From Lysinibacillus sp. B2A1 (GTDB lineage: Bacteria; Bacillota; Bacilli; Bacillales_A; Planococcaceae): 64,000 nt of DNA. The stretch lies in assembly GCA_002973635.1 (NCBI GenBank), contig CP027224.1, positions 2,738,501-2,802,500 on the forward strand. The letters run 5' to 3'. Both the position numbers and the translations under genes were made by a program. Shown here piece by piece: positions 16,426 through 23,897 of the stretch. Below the pieces are notes generated by a model. The model was not told the DNA's origin. It saw only the letters and a program-made list of their open reading frames with translations, and did no database searches. Position 1 is the first letter of the stretch. Each line of letters opens with the position of its first letter.

Positions 16426-17319
16426 TTAATCTAAGTTAACAATATAAATAACAACTTTGCCGTGTAACCTCAAGTCCTCGTATGGTTCGCTAACCGTGTA
16501 ATCTGTAAAACTAGCATCATATGACTCAGGTCTAAAAATTAACCGATCTCCATCCCGATAAAACCTTTTGACTGAGTAATTATATCCATCACTGTAAACA
16601 ACAATATCTCCACTTCGCAATCCCTTAATTTTTATAGGTTTGACGCCAATAAGTGATTTATGAGGGATTATTTTGTTCATTGAATCCCCATTAACTCTCA
16701 TAAAGAATAAATCTTCATCACCAGCGTATTTACCAAGTAATTCATCAGGTATAGAAATTGTTTCGAAGCTATCTAAGCCATCAATATTAATTGGTATTCC
16801 AGCAGATACAGTGGCAGGGATATAAGGATAATCATTTTGGTTATTAAAAGTAAAAGTGTTGTTATTCTCTTCTGGAGCGATTGACTTATCTTCAGTAATG
16901 TCTGATTTTAAAACTCCGAAATAATCCGCTAACAATTGAACTTTATCAATTCTAGGGTACTTTTTCCCATTGAACCAACTGTAAACGGTAGTTTCCGAAA
17001 CTCCGTACTTCTCTAAATCTTTGAAAACATCGATCTTTTTCTTGTTACTTTTCTGTAATAGATTGTTCAAATTTTTAGAAATAATTAATCTTTGTTTTTC
17101 TGTAGCATCGGCTTGTATCCCTAATAAATACTCAATACTAACATCCAATGCCTCTGCATACTTACCTATATCGTTGATAGGGAAGTCTCTTTGCTCATTT
17201 TCATATCTTGATAAAGTTGATTTTGCTACACCCACTTTTTTAGCTAGTGTCTCAATAGTCATTTTCTTGTCTTCTCTTAATCTTTTTATCAATTGAATAA
17301 CTTCTTTTGACGAGTGCAA
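16426..17319 (-). CDS. Phage repressor: two HTH domains plus S24 peptidase
   Basis: 297 aa. Two successive XRE-type HTH regions are visible: residues about 8-66 (ETLAKKVGVAKSTLSRYENEQ) and about 78-137 (DLEKYGVSETTVYSWFNGKKYPRIDKVQLLADYF). A LexA/S24 autocleavage domain follows: cleavage pair A173-G174, Ser213 in NGDSMN, Lys251 in SVKRF. It should hold lysogeny by binding operators next to the divergent promoter and be inactivated by RecA-stimulated self-cleavage. Phage repressors of this class normally have one HTH; the duplication is unusual. RBS GGAGGTGAT precedes the start. Confidence 0.88.
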   Translation of the reverse strand: MHSSKEVIQLIKRLREDKKMTIETLAKKVGVAKSTLSRYENEQRDFPINDIGKYAEALDVSIEYLLGIQADATEKQRLIISKNLNNLLQKSNKKKIDVFKDLEKYGVSETTVYSWFNGKKYPRIDKVQLLADYFGVLKSDITEDKSIAPEENNNTFTFNNQNDYPYIPATVSAGIPINIDGLDSFETISIPDELLGKYAGDEDLFFMRVNGDSMNKIIPHKSLIGVKPIKIKGLRSGDIVVYSDGYNYSVKRFYRDGDRLIFRPESYDASFTDYTVSEPYEDLRLHGKVVIYIVNLD

Positions 17320-17349
17320 AATATCACCTCCTTCTACTATTAACTATAT

Positions 17350-17446
17350 TACTAGTGTTCCATTTTGGCAACGATTTAGTATTTTTTGAATTTATTTGTT
17401 GACATACGGGAACTTAATTTGTAATATTGAGGCAAATAGGAGGTGT
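17350..17446. promoter_or_regulatory. Lysogeny-switch promoter and operator-like sites
   Basis: A near-consensus rightward promoter: TTGACA (17399-17404), 17-bp spacer, TAATAT (17422-17427), then RBS AGGAGGTG. The spacer contains ACGGGAACTT. The same ACGGGAACTTG recurs at about 17664-17674 at the end of the next gene, and GTGTTCCAT (complementary GGAAC core) lies near 17355-17363. These three GGAAC sites are candidate repressor operators. Confidence 0.7.
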
Positions 17447-17450
17447 TAAC

Positions 17451-17687
17451 ATGAAGTTCAATTTACAAAAATTGAGATATGAGAGATTGTCTCGAAAAAT
17501 ACCTATGAAAGATATGGGTGAAGCAATAGGAGTTGGAAGGACAGCCTATTATAAAAGAGAGAAAGGAGATATTAAGATTAGTGTTGACGAATTCTCCAAA
17601 TTTCTCGATGTTTTAGGTATTTCCCAAAGTAAAGCGGGAATTTTTTTTACAAATGATGTTCCCAAACGGGAACTTGTGAATCGTTAA
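17451..17687 (+). CDS. Cro-like HTH regulator
   Basis: 78 aa XRE-family protein, MKFNLQKLRYERLSRKIPMKDMGEAIGVGRTAYYKREKGD. First gene to the right of the switch, divergent from the repressor, so it probably acts as Cro. ATG 17451 has the RBS AGGAGGTG; an upstream in-frame TTG at 17427 overlaps the -10 box. The last codons overlap a copy of the putative operator ACGGGAACTTG. Confidence 0.82.
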   Translation: MKFNLQKLRYERLSRKIPMKDMGEAIGVGRTAYYKREKGDIKISVDEFSKFLDVLGISQSKAGIFFTNDVPKRELVNR

Positions 17688-17819
17688 ATAAGATGAAGTT
17701 TCTTATGTATAACATATTTTCACCAATGCGCTGTGATACCTAGCCGACGAAGGTATAGTCGTAACTTATAGCTGATATGACGGTAGCAAAGTTAGAACAG
17801 ATGAAAGGAGCGTGGATAC

Positions 17820-18056
17820 ATGGATGAAAATAAAAAATCCCCACAAGTTGTTGGCGCAACGATTGAGGGAAGTTACCCTAGATATGTTTTTGGACAAGAA
17901 TACCCATCAGTAAAAATTGAAAATGGAATTTGGATTAACAATGCACATATAAACACACTTGTAGATGTGAAAATCGATTCGCCAATTTCTAATGTTTCTA
18001 CTGTAACACTTGTGTTTCTAGCACGAGTAGAGGGGCTAGATGTCCCTAATAAATAG
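17820..18056 (+). CDS. Phage early protein of unknown function
   Basis: 78 aa, MDENKKSPQVVGATIEGSYPRYVFGQEYPSVKIENG. No recognised motif or membrane segment; predicted mostly beta. RBS GAAAGGAGCG lies about 9 nt before the ATG. The 130-nt gap before it holds no convincing gene. Confidence 0.65.
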   Translation: MDENKKSPQVVGATIEGSYPRYVFGQEYPSVKIENGIWINNAHINTLVDVKIDSPISNVSTVTLVFLARVEGLDVPNK

Positions 18057-18120
18057 TAATCTATTGCATGAAAAACTCGATTGCTAAAGGTATAAGGCGT
18101 ATTGGACTGATAGCCAATAG

Positions 18121-18366
18121 ATGAAGGTGACAACGTTAATCAGAGGAAAGGTGGGACTTGTACAAGTGAAAGTTAAACGCTTGGTTCTTGCAAATGGAGA
18201 TGAGTACGAGGATGTTGAGCTTTTTAATAACATACCACAAGAAGTAGACAGTGTAGCTCCTGGTCAATTTATTGGAGTAAATGCAAGCAACTACACTGTT
18301 TTTCTACAAAGAGAAATGATTATTTCCTTACAAGTAGCTCAAACTTTCAAGGTTATTTCTTCTTAG
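18121..18366 (+). CDS. Phage early protein of unknown function
   Basis: 81 aa, MKVTTLIRGKVGLVQVKVKRLVLANGDEYEDVELFNNIPQEV. Beta-rich, no recognised family. The start is uncertain: GTG codons near 18150 and 18168 follow the better RBS AAAGGTGGG (about 18146-18154). The 3' end overlaps the convergent 42-aa gene by 14 nt. Confidence 0.55.
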   Translation: MKVTTLIRGKVGLVQVKVKRLVLANGDEYEDVELFNNIPQEVDSVAPGQFIGVNASNYTVFLQREMIISLQVAQTFKVISS

Positions 18367-18481
18367 TTTGAGCTAATGCAGAGCCAGCAACAGATTTAGC
18401 TGTTTTGCTGTATCGACCATCTTTTAAAATTTTACTAGCTTTACTAGCAATACTTTTAGATGTTTGTTTCTTATTAGCCAT
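18353..18481 (-). CDS. Small lysine-rich protein, 42 aa
   Basis: MANKKQTSKSIASKASKILKDGR then YSKTAKSVAGSALAQTKKK. Nine lysines plus serine/alanine repeats, strongly basic, with RBS AAAGGAAG upstream. Similar small basic proteins are common in Firmicute phages and accessory loci near HTH genes; nucleic-acid binding is plausible but not shown. It is the only minus-strand gene inside the early region and diverges from an HTH gene across an SOS-box-like dyad. Confidence 0.72.
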   Translation of the reverse strand: MANKKQTSKSIASKASKILKDGRYSKTAKSVAGSALAQTKKK

Positions 18482-18507
18482 AAGTAATTCACTTCCTTTC
18501 TATAGAA

Positions 18508-18523
18508 AAGAACGTTTGTTCTT
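18508..18523. promoter_or_regulatory. SOS-box-like dyad (LexA/DinR type)
   Basis: GAACGTTTGTTC (18510-18521), flanked by A/T that extends the dyad to AAGAAC....GTTCTT, fits the Bacillus LexA box core GAAC-N4-GTTC. It lies between the divergent 42-aa gene and the HTH gene at 18579. It could equally be an operator for the phage's own S24 repressor, which has a GGAAC-type site. Confidence 0.55.
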
Positions 18524-18578
18524 ATTTATTAATATATCACATTATATTGTGGTAATCAAATGGGAGGCGCACTATATA

Positions 18579-18779
18579 TTGGATATTAGATTAAAGGAGT
18601 TAAGAGAGTACCGAAAGTTATCAAGATATCGATTAGCTAAACTCTCGGGAGTAAATGAATCTACTCTCCAAATGATAGAAAACAGTGATAATCCTAATCC
18701 CACATTTCGAGTAATGTGTAAAATCGCAGATGCTCTAGAAGTGAGTTTGGATGATTTAAGAAAGGGGTCAGAACAATGA
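18579..18779 (+). CDS. XRE-family HTH regulator
   Basis: 66 aa from a TTG start: MDIRLKELREYRKLSRYRLAKLSGVNESTLQMIENSDNPNPTFRVMCKIADALEVSLDDL. A complete single HTH_3 domain. TTG 18579 is chosen because GGGAGG lies 11 nt upstream and longer forms would add a hydrophobic stretch unrelated to HTH proteins. Overlaps the next gene by ATGA. Confidence 0.8.
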   Translation: MDIRLKELREYRKLSRYRLAKLSGVNESTLQMIENSDNPNPTFRVMCKIADALEVSLDDLRKGSEQ

Positions 18780-18979
18780 AAAATACCATCAATATGGAAT
18801 TAGTTAAAATTCGCGCATTTTTACCTGAAAAGCTGACTGAGTTATCGAACAAGAATGAGGCTTTAGCACTCGAAATATTGCGGATGTGGGGCAATGGTGA
18901 TAAGCCCCTTCGCGATCTTTGGACTTTAGTTCATCAAGGTTTAGAAAGAGGGGAGCACAATGGAGAACACAGCAATTAG
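18776..18979 (+). CDS. Phage early protein of unknown function
   Basis: 67 aa, acidic and helical, MKNTINMELVKIRAFLPEKLTELSNKNEALALEILRMWGNGDKPLRDLWTLVHQG. The start overlaps the HTH gene stop and GAAAGGGGTCAG precedes it. No known motif. Its 3' end overlaps the next gene by 20 nt, typical of compact phage early operons. Confidence 0.7.
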   Translation: MKNTINMELVKIRAFLPEKLTELSNKNEALALEILRMWGNGDKPLRDLWTLVHQGLERGEHNGEHSN

Positions 18980-19208
18980 CTATGACAATTTTGGGCGTAT
19001 GCGGTATCATCCAGAGTTCCATTTTTCGCATGGAAAGCCCTTTTCAGAAAGTGAGCTCGAATATATTTGTAAATTTTATGAGATTGATCATACGAGGACC
19101 ATAGCATTTGCTATTGGGCGAACAGAACATACTGTTCAATCTAAAGTAACTTCTCTAAGAAAAAAAGGGCTGTTCGATTATTATAAAAATCTTAATAAGC
19201 ATTGGTAG
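18960..19208 (+). CDS. Myb/SANT-like DNA-binding phage protein
   Basis: 82 aa. The segment PFSESELEYICKFYEIDHTRTIAFAIGRTEHTVQSKVTSLRKKGLF (about 27-72) looks like the three-helix Myb/SANT-like HTH of small phage and RsfA-type regulators, with the recognition helix around HTVQSKV. RBS GAGGGGAG precedes the ATG. Probably regulates or assists early DNA transactions; no target can be inferred. Confidence 0.6.
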   Translation: MENTAISYDNFGRMRYHPEFHFSHGKPFSESELEYICKFYEIDHTRTIAFAIGRTEHTVQSKVTSLRKKGLFDYYKNLNKHW

Positions 19209-19222
19209 GAGGCATTTATTGT

Positions 19223-19489
19223 ATGAATATTGTAACGAAGCTGGAACTAGAAATTGCGGCAAAGAAAGCATGTATTGAGGATTTACAAGCTGCTATAAAA
19301 TTTCATGAGCAACAAGGAGCATATAATTTAGCATCTGAATGTGCATGGAGGATAAAACTGGCACAACATACTATTAAACGCTTAGAGGTCCAACTACAAG
19401 ATAACAGAAGCTTTGGAGGGATAATAAAGCATTTAACCAAACGTGGTATTCCACTGAAGGTGGTGAAAAAAATTGAGAATCAAAGTTAG
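19223..19489 (+). CDS. Small coiled-coil phage protein
   Basis: 88 aa starting MNIVTKLELEIAAKKACIEDLQAAIKFHEQ; helical, with heptad-like spacing over the first 65 residues. ATG 19223 is chosen because AGGAGG lies about 10 nt upstream. Function unknown. Confidence 0.65.
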   Translation: MNIVTKLELEIAAKKACIEDLQAAIKFHEQQGAYNLASECAWRIKLAQHTIKRLEVQLQDNRSFGGIIKHLTKRGIPLKVVKKIENQS

Positions 19490-19628
19490 AGCATGGCGAC
19501 ATATGACACTTAAGCAACGGTTAGTTTGTATACATTTTTATTGCAATAAATGCACTATATCACGAGTTTACAACACACGAACTTTGGTAGATCGTTTTTA
19601 TAACTTTGTCACAAAAAAAACTGCTTAA
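19473..19628 (+). CDS. Small cysteine-containing phage protein (TTG start), tentative
   Basis: 51 aa from TTG 19473 with AAGGTGGTG about 7 nt upstream, overlapping the end of the previous gene. Basic, ending CIHFYCNKCTISRVYNTRTLVDRFYNFVTKKTA, with a C-x4-C-x2-C arrangement. Kept because it has an RBS, sits in operon position and ends exactly at the following hairpin; the TTG start and small size make it uncertain. Confidence 0.5.
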   Translation: MRIKVRAWRHMTLKQRLVCIHFYCNKCTISRVYNTRTLVDRFYNFVTKKTA

Positions 19629-19866
19629 TCGCTGGAACGATTAAACAGTATAACTAAGTTTAGTCTCAATAATTATAACATAAAATCGGACGTTTGCGAG
19701 CATTGACTCGCTCTCGTCAAGCAGTTTACAACTATCATTTCCTCCCCTTAATGGTTAGCCAAGTTGTAGGCTGCTTGATGGGATTCCATCAAAAGAAAAA
19801 ACCACTGCTCGAACAGTGGTCTTAAAAATACTATTTGTTGAAATGATACCACAGGAGGTAGCGAAA
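19618..19866 (+). other. Hairpin-rich spacer before the recombination operon
   Basis: About 240 nt without a gene but with five inverted repeats in series: ACTGcTTAATCG/CGATTAAaCAGT (19620-19649), GCGAG/CTCGC (19696-19711), a long one with TCAAGCAG and ACAACT pairing to AGTTGT and CTGCTTGA (19717-19778), GATGG/CCATC (19777-19790), and ACCACTG/CAGTGGT (19801-19820) followed by CTTAAAAATA. The first and last could be terminators; the set could be a structured leader or small RNA. RBS AGGAGG for the next gene follows. Confidence 0.55.
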
Positions 19867-21861
19867 ATGAAGAAAATTGAATTAATCATGATGAAATTAC
19901 GTGATTTCAAAGGCATTAAGTCTCTTGATATTCAGGTAGATGGTGAGAATGCCCGCATCTATGGCGATAATGCAACAGGTAAAACTACGGTGTTCGATGC
20001 ATTTTTATGGCTACTGTTTGATAAGGACAGCCAAAACAAGAAGGATTTTTCCATCAAAACATTAAATGGTGATGGATCTGAGCGACATAATCTTGAACAT
20101 ACAGTCGAAGGAACATTCTTAGTGGATGGTACCTCAATCACTCTAAAGAAAATTTACAAAGAGAAGTGGACTAAAAAGCGTGGACAAGCTATTGCAGAGT
20201 TTACAGGACATGTAGTAGAGCATTTTGTGGATGATGTACCAATGTCTAAAACGGAGTATAACAATAAAATCAAAAGCATTGTAGATGAAGAAATATTTAA
20301 ACGCCTTACTTCGCCAACATATTTTAATGAACAAATGAAGTGGCAAGATCGCCGCCAGTTACTATTAGACATTTGTGGTGACATATCGGATGAGGAAGTT
20401 ATTGCATCTAATGCTGCACTAGCAAAACTAAACAACTTATTAAACGGCAAATCACTAGAGGATATGAAGAAAATCATTGCCAGCAAGAAAAAGCACATCA
20501 ACGAAGAACTGGAAAAGATTCCAGTACGCATTGATGAAATCAATAAAATGATGCCAGAAACAACAGTTGATGTTGAAAAAATGCGTACTCAAGTCGCTCA
20601 GATTGAAAAGGACATTGAGGAGCTACAGGAACAAAAAAATAGAGTTAAGAATGGTGCCTCAGTACTTGATAAACAACGCCAACTACAAGAACTAGAAATG
20701 AAGCGTAACGATCTTAAAAGAACATTTGAAGCTGATAGCATCCAAGAAGTATATAAAGCTCAAGCTAAATTACAGGAGTGCCAAGGTAATGTGCAAATCA
20801 CTCAATCTAAACTGCAATCTTTAGAAAACACTCGTGAATTTAAACAAAACGAAGCTGATCGTTTATTCAAAGATATCCAGCATAAGAAAAATGAAAGAGA
20901 AGGTTTAGTAAATCAGTGGCATAACAGAAATAACGAACAGTTTGAATATGTTGATGATTGTACATGTCCGTCTTGTAATCAACCATTACCAGAGGAACAA
21001 GTTGCAAATGCATTAGAACAATTTAATGAGAAAAAGACCAAGGATTTACAAACTATAACTGTTAACGGTCAAGCAATTAAAGCAGAAATTGAAGAATTGA
21101 GCAATTCCTTAGAAATGAAACATAAAGGAATCGAAGAAGTGGCAACTCAATTACACAACTTACAAATGGAACTAACTCAGCAACAAAAATTACTTGAGAA
21201 AGCTCAAAAGGCTCTTGAAACAGCTAACTCAACAGTTAAGGACGTTACAACCACTGATGAATATAAATCTATCAATCTACAAATTGAAGCGTTACAGGCT
21301 GAAATTAAACAGCTAAATGAACATGCTTACGAGGCTGTTGCTGGTATTGATGAAGATATAACAAAGCTCAATTATGAGCGCAAAGAGTGCAATAACTCCC
21401 TTGCTCAATATGCAAATATTGAAGCGAGTAAGGAACGAATTATTGAGCTGGAAGATCAACAAATAAAGCTTGCTCAAGAGTACGAAAATTTAGAGCAAAC
21501 AACATTCTTAATAGAAGAATTTATCCGAACAAAAGTAAATATGCTCACAGACCGCATTAACAGTAAGTTCAAATATGCTCGTTTCAAATTATTCGATACA
21601 CAAGTAAACGGCGGTCTTAACGAAGTATGTGAAACGCTGTACAATGGCGTGCCGTATGGATCAGGGCTTAACAATGCTGCAAAAATAAACGTAGGGTTAG
21701 ACATCATCAATACACTATCAGCCCATTATGGCATTCAAGCACCTATTTTTGTGGACAATGCCGAGGGTGTAACCCACTTTATTGATATGTCTACTCAGCT
21801 TATTGGTTTGGTTGTGTCAAAAGAGGACAAGTTACTACGTGTCGAAAGTGAGGCTGCGTGA
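19867..21861 (+). CDS. SbcC/Rad50-like AAA ATPase
   Basis: 664 aa. An N-terminal ABC-type ATPase half with Walker A GDNATGKTT (about 36-44), long coiled-coil arms, a central zinc-hook CPSCNQPL (about 371-378) that dimerises Rad50/SbcC proteins, and a C-terminal half with a degenerate signature/Walker B region (PIFVDNAEGV). Shorter than cellular SbcC (over 1000 aa). Likely acts with the next two genes in phage recombination or end processing; no SbcD-like nuclease is adjacent, but an MBL-fold protein is. ATG 19867 follows CAGGAGG. Confidence 0.85.
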   Translation: MKKIELIMMKLRDFKGIKSLDIQVDGENARIYGDNATGKTTVFDAFLWLLFDKDSQNKKDFSIKTLNGDGSERHNLEHTVEGTFLVDGTSITLKKIYKEKWTKKRGQAIAEFTGHVVEHFVDDVPMSKTEYNNKIKSIVDEEIFKRLTSPTYFNEQMKWQDRRQLLLDICGDISDEEVIASNAALAKLNNLLNGKSLEDMKKIIASKKKHINEELEKIPVRIDEINKMMPETTVDVEKMRTQVAQIEKDIEELQEQKNRVKNGASVLDKQRQLQELEMKRNDLKRTFEADSIQEVYKAQAKLQECQGNVQITQSKLQSLENTREFKQNEADRLFKDIQHKKNEREGLVNQWHNRNNEQFEYVDDCTCPSCNQPLPEEQVANALEQFNEKKTKDLQTITVNGQAIKAEIEELSNSLEMKHKGIEEVATQLHNLQMELTQQQKLLEKAQKALETANSTVKDVTTTDEYKSINLQIEALQAEIKQLNEHAYEAVAGIDEDITKLNYERKECNNSLAQYANIEASKERIIELEDQQIKLAQEYENLEQTTFLIEEFIRTKVNMLTDRINSKFKYARFKLFDTQVNGGLNEVCETLYNGVPYGSGLNNAAKINVGLDIINTLSAHYGIQAPIFVDNAEGVTHFIDMSTQLIGLVVSKEDKLLRVESEAA

Positions 21862-21862
21862 C

Positions 21863-22999
21863 ATGACTAATCAAGTGACAATACAAGAAGATAGCGGCTA
21901 TAAAACAGGTCTAGTCAAAATTCAAGACACATTTTCACCTATGATTCAGGATGCGCTGACAGGTAACGGTATCAATATGGATGATTACCAAAAAACGTGT
22001 GTACTTAATGCGATTACAGCGATAAATGCTGTTGTGGATTCACAAGGGTTGTCTTGGAATGCTGCTAATTTAGACCGCAACAATGTAACGGACATTTTAT
22101 TGAAAGTAGCAGCATTAAAGCTTAATGCGACAGCTACACCACGTGAAGTATATTTTTCGATTCGTAATACTAAACGCAAAGTTGATGACAAAGATGTTTG
22201 GGTCAAACAAGTTGAAATGGGCATCGAGGGCGATGGAAATGATGCTTTGTTAGCAAATTTTGGACGTGATGTTGAAACGATTCATCAATTTTGGTTGGTG
22301 CGTGAAAATGACAAATTCGAATACCCAACATTCAAGGGTATTGAATTTACACCACCTATTTGGACACCGACAGGACAGGGGAAAGTTGTTCGTGTTGTTT
22401 ACCCCATTACTAAGAAAAGCGGGCAAACGGAATACTTTATTGCTGAAAGAGCAGACGTTATACGCAATCTCATTGCTCATGTAAAACAAAACTTGATGAA
22501 TGAAACTTTTGGAATTGCAAAGGATCGGTACAAAGCAACTGCTGAACAAAAAAAACAAATAGACTCAAAGAAGAATGAAATTTTCAACAAGATAGAAAAA
22601 TCGGGCTTAGATGCAGCTCTAGCAGATGAAGAAATTGCGGAACATGTCAGTCCTGCTTGGAAAGACCCACAAAGCCGAGAGTCAATGATTATCCGTAAGA
22701 TGCGTAATAACATCGTTAAAAAGATTCCGAAAGATTTTGGAGCTGCTTTCATAAGTCTGTTGAACGGTAACAACAATGAAAGTGAATCGGAAGAAAACCG
22801 AGTACGCAAAGAAATCTATGAAAATGCTAATCAGGAATTGCTAGATTTTGAACCTATTGAGGAAACCCTACAGGAGCAACAAATGAATCAATCAATTCAA
22901 GAGTCTGAAAACATCCAAGATGCTGAATATGTGGAAGTAAAATCACAAGAGCCACCTCGAAAAGAACAACCACCATTTGCAGATGGACCTGACTTCTGA
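21863..22999 (+). CDS. RecT-like single-strand annealing protein (tentative)
   Basis: 378 aa. The first 270 residues have the layout of RecT-superfamily annealases (a region LLKVAALKLNATATPREVYFSIR matching the L.L.P..G.AY..P block, then a beta-rich middle). The C-terminal ~110 residues are charged, with an acidic tail ending PPFADGPDF. It starts 1 nt after the SbcC-like gene stop. The assignment rests on context and weak pattern similarity. Confidence 0.55.
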   Translation: MTNQVTIQEDSGYKTGLVKIQDTFSPMIQDALTGNGINMDDYQKTCVLNAITAINAVVDSQGLSWNAANLDRNNVTDILLKVAALKLNATATPREVYFSIRNTKRKVDDKDVWVKQVEMGIEGDGNDALLANFGRDVETIHQFWLVRENDKFEYPTFKGIEFTPPIWTPTGQGKVVRVVYPITKKSGQTEYFIAERADVIRNLIAHVKQNLMNETFGIAKDRYKATAEQKKQIDSKKNEIFNKIEKSGLDAALADEEIAEHVSPAWKDPQSRESMIIRKMRNNIVKKIPKDFGAAFISLLNGNNNESESEENRVRKEIYENANQELLDFEPIEETLQEQQMNQSIQESENIQDAEYVEVKSQEPPRKEQPPFADGPDF

Positions 23000-23700
23000 T
23001 GATTAAAATTCAGACATTGGCAACAGGGAGTAAGGGTAACTGTTATCACATTGATGATGACAGTACCCAACTACTCATTGAGGCAGGCATTTCATTTAAA
23101 CAAATTCAGCAAGGTATAAACTTTCAAACTAGCAAAATAGAAGGTGTATTAATTAGTCATGAGCATTTAGACCACAGCAAAGGCGTACAAGGCTGTTTGC
23201 AACGTGGTATGACAATTTATATGTCAGCAGGCACAAAGAGCGCTATGGGCTTGGAGAACGCTCAAATACGCACTGTAAAGAGCAAGCAACAGTTTCATAT
23301 TGGCACATGGACGATATTACCGTTTGATGTACAGCACGATGTCCATGAGCCACTAGGGTTTATATTGCAAAGTGATAACGGTGGCAAGCTGTTATTTGCC
23401 ACTGATACTTACTACGTCAAATACAGATTTAAAGGATTATCACACATCATGATCGAGTGTAATTACGATCAACAAACACTTGACGAAAATGTAGAGAGTG
23501 GGCGAGTACACCCAGCAATGCGTAAACGTGTTATGCAGTCACATTTTGGACTGGAAAATCTATTAGGCTTCTTCGCTGCTAATGATTTGAGCAAAGTCGA
23601 AGAAATACATTTATTGCACTTATCGGACAATAACAGCAATGAGGCACGTATCCAACAAGCAGTAGCAAGGGCTACAGGCAAGATGATTTATATACCTTGA
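22999..23700 (+). CDS. Metallo-beta-lactamase-fold protein (YycJ/WalJ-like)
   Basis: 233 aa, starting MIKIQTLATGSKGNCYHI. The MBL motif is LISHEHLDHSKGV, with further metal ligands likely in DVQHDVHEPLG, FATDTYY and LLHLSDNNS. YycJ-type proteins are nuclease-like members of this superfamily; in phages they occur beside recombination genes, so a DNA exonuclease/endonuclease partner for the annealase is the best guess. TGATGA overlap with the previous gene. Confidence 0.8.
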   Translation: MIKIQTLATGSKGNCYHIDDDSTQLLIEAGISFKQIQQGINFQTSKIEGVLISHEHLDHSKGVQGCLQRGMTIYMSAGTKSAMGLENAQIRTVKSKQQFHIGTWTILPFDVQHDVHEPLGFILQSDNGGKLLFATDTYYVKYRFKGLSHIMIECNYDQQTLDENVESGRVHPAMRKRVMQSHFGLENLLGFFAANDLSKVEEIHLLHLSDNNSNEARIQQAVARATGKMIYIP

Positions 23701-23713
23701 AGGGGTTGAACAT

Positions 23714-23881
23714 ATGCAAACAACAAGAAATTTCAGCCGCAAATGTGTTTACGCTGTAATAAAGAACGATTTACACAAAAAGATTGTTGAAAGTCAGCTA
23801 CGTGGATGGCGTGTAAAAGGTGAAATCAAGCAACTCTCAAACGGTCATTGGGCGTGTTTAATGATTAGAAATAATAAATAG
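23714..23881 (+). CDS. Small phage protein, 55 aa
   Basis: MQTTRNFSRKCVYAVIKNDL followed by HKKIVESQLRGWRVKGEIKQ, ending LSNGHWACLMIRNNK. Basic, alpha/beta. RBS AGGGGTTG lies about 8 nt upstream. It fills the gap between the MBL-fold gene and the replisome organizer on the same strand. No family recognised. Confidence 0.68.
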   Translation: MQTTRNFSRKCVYAVIKNDLHKKIVESQLRGWRVKGEIKQLSNGHWACLMIRNNK

Positions 23882-23897
23882 TAAGGGGCGAAAGCAA

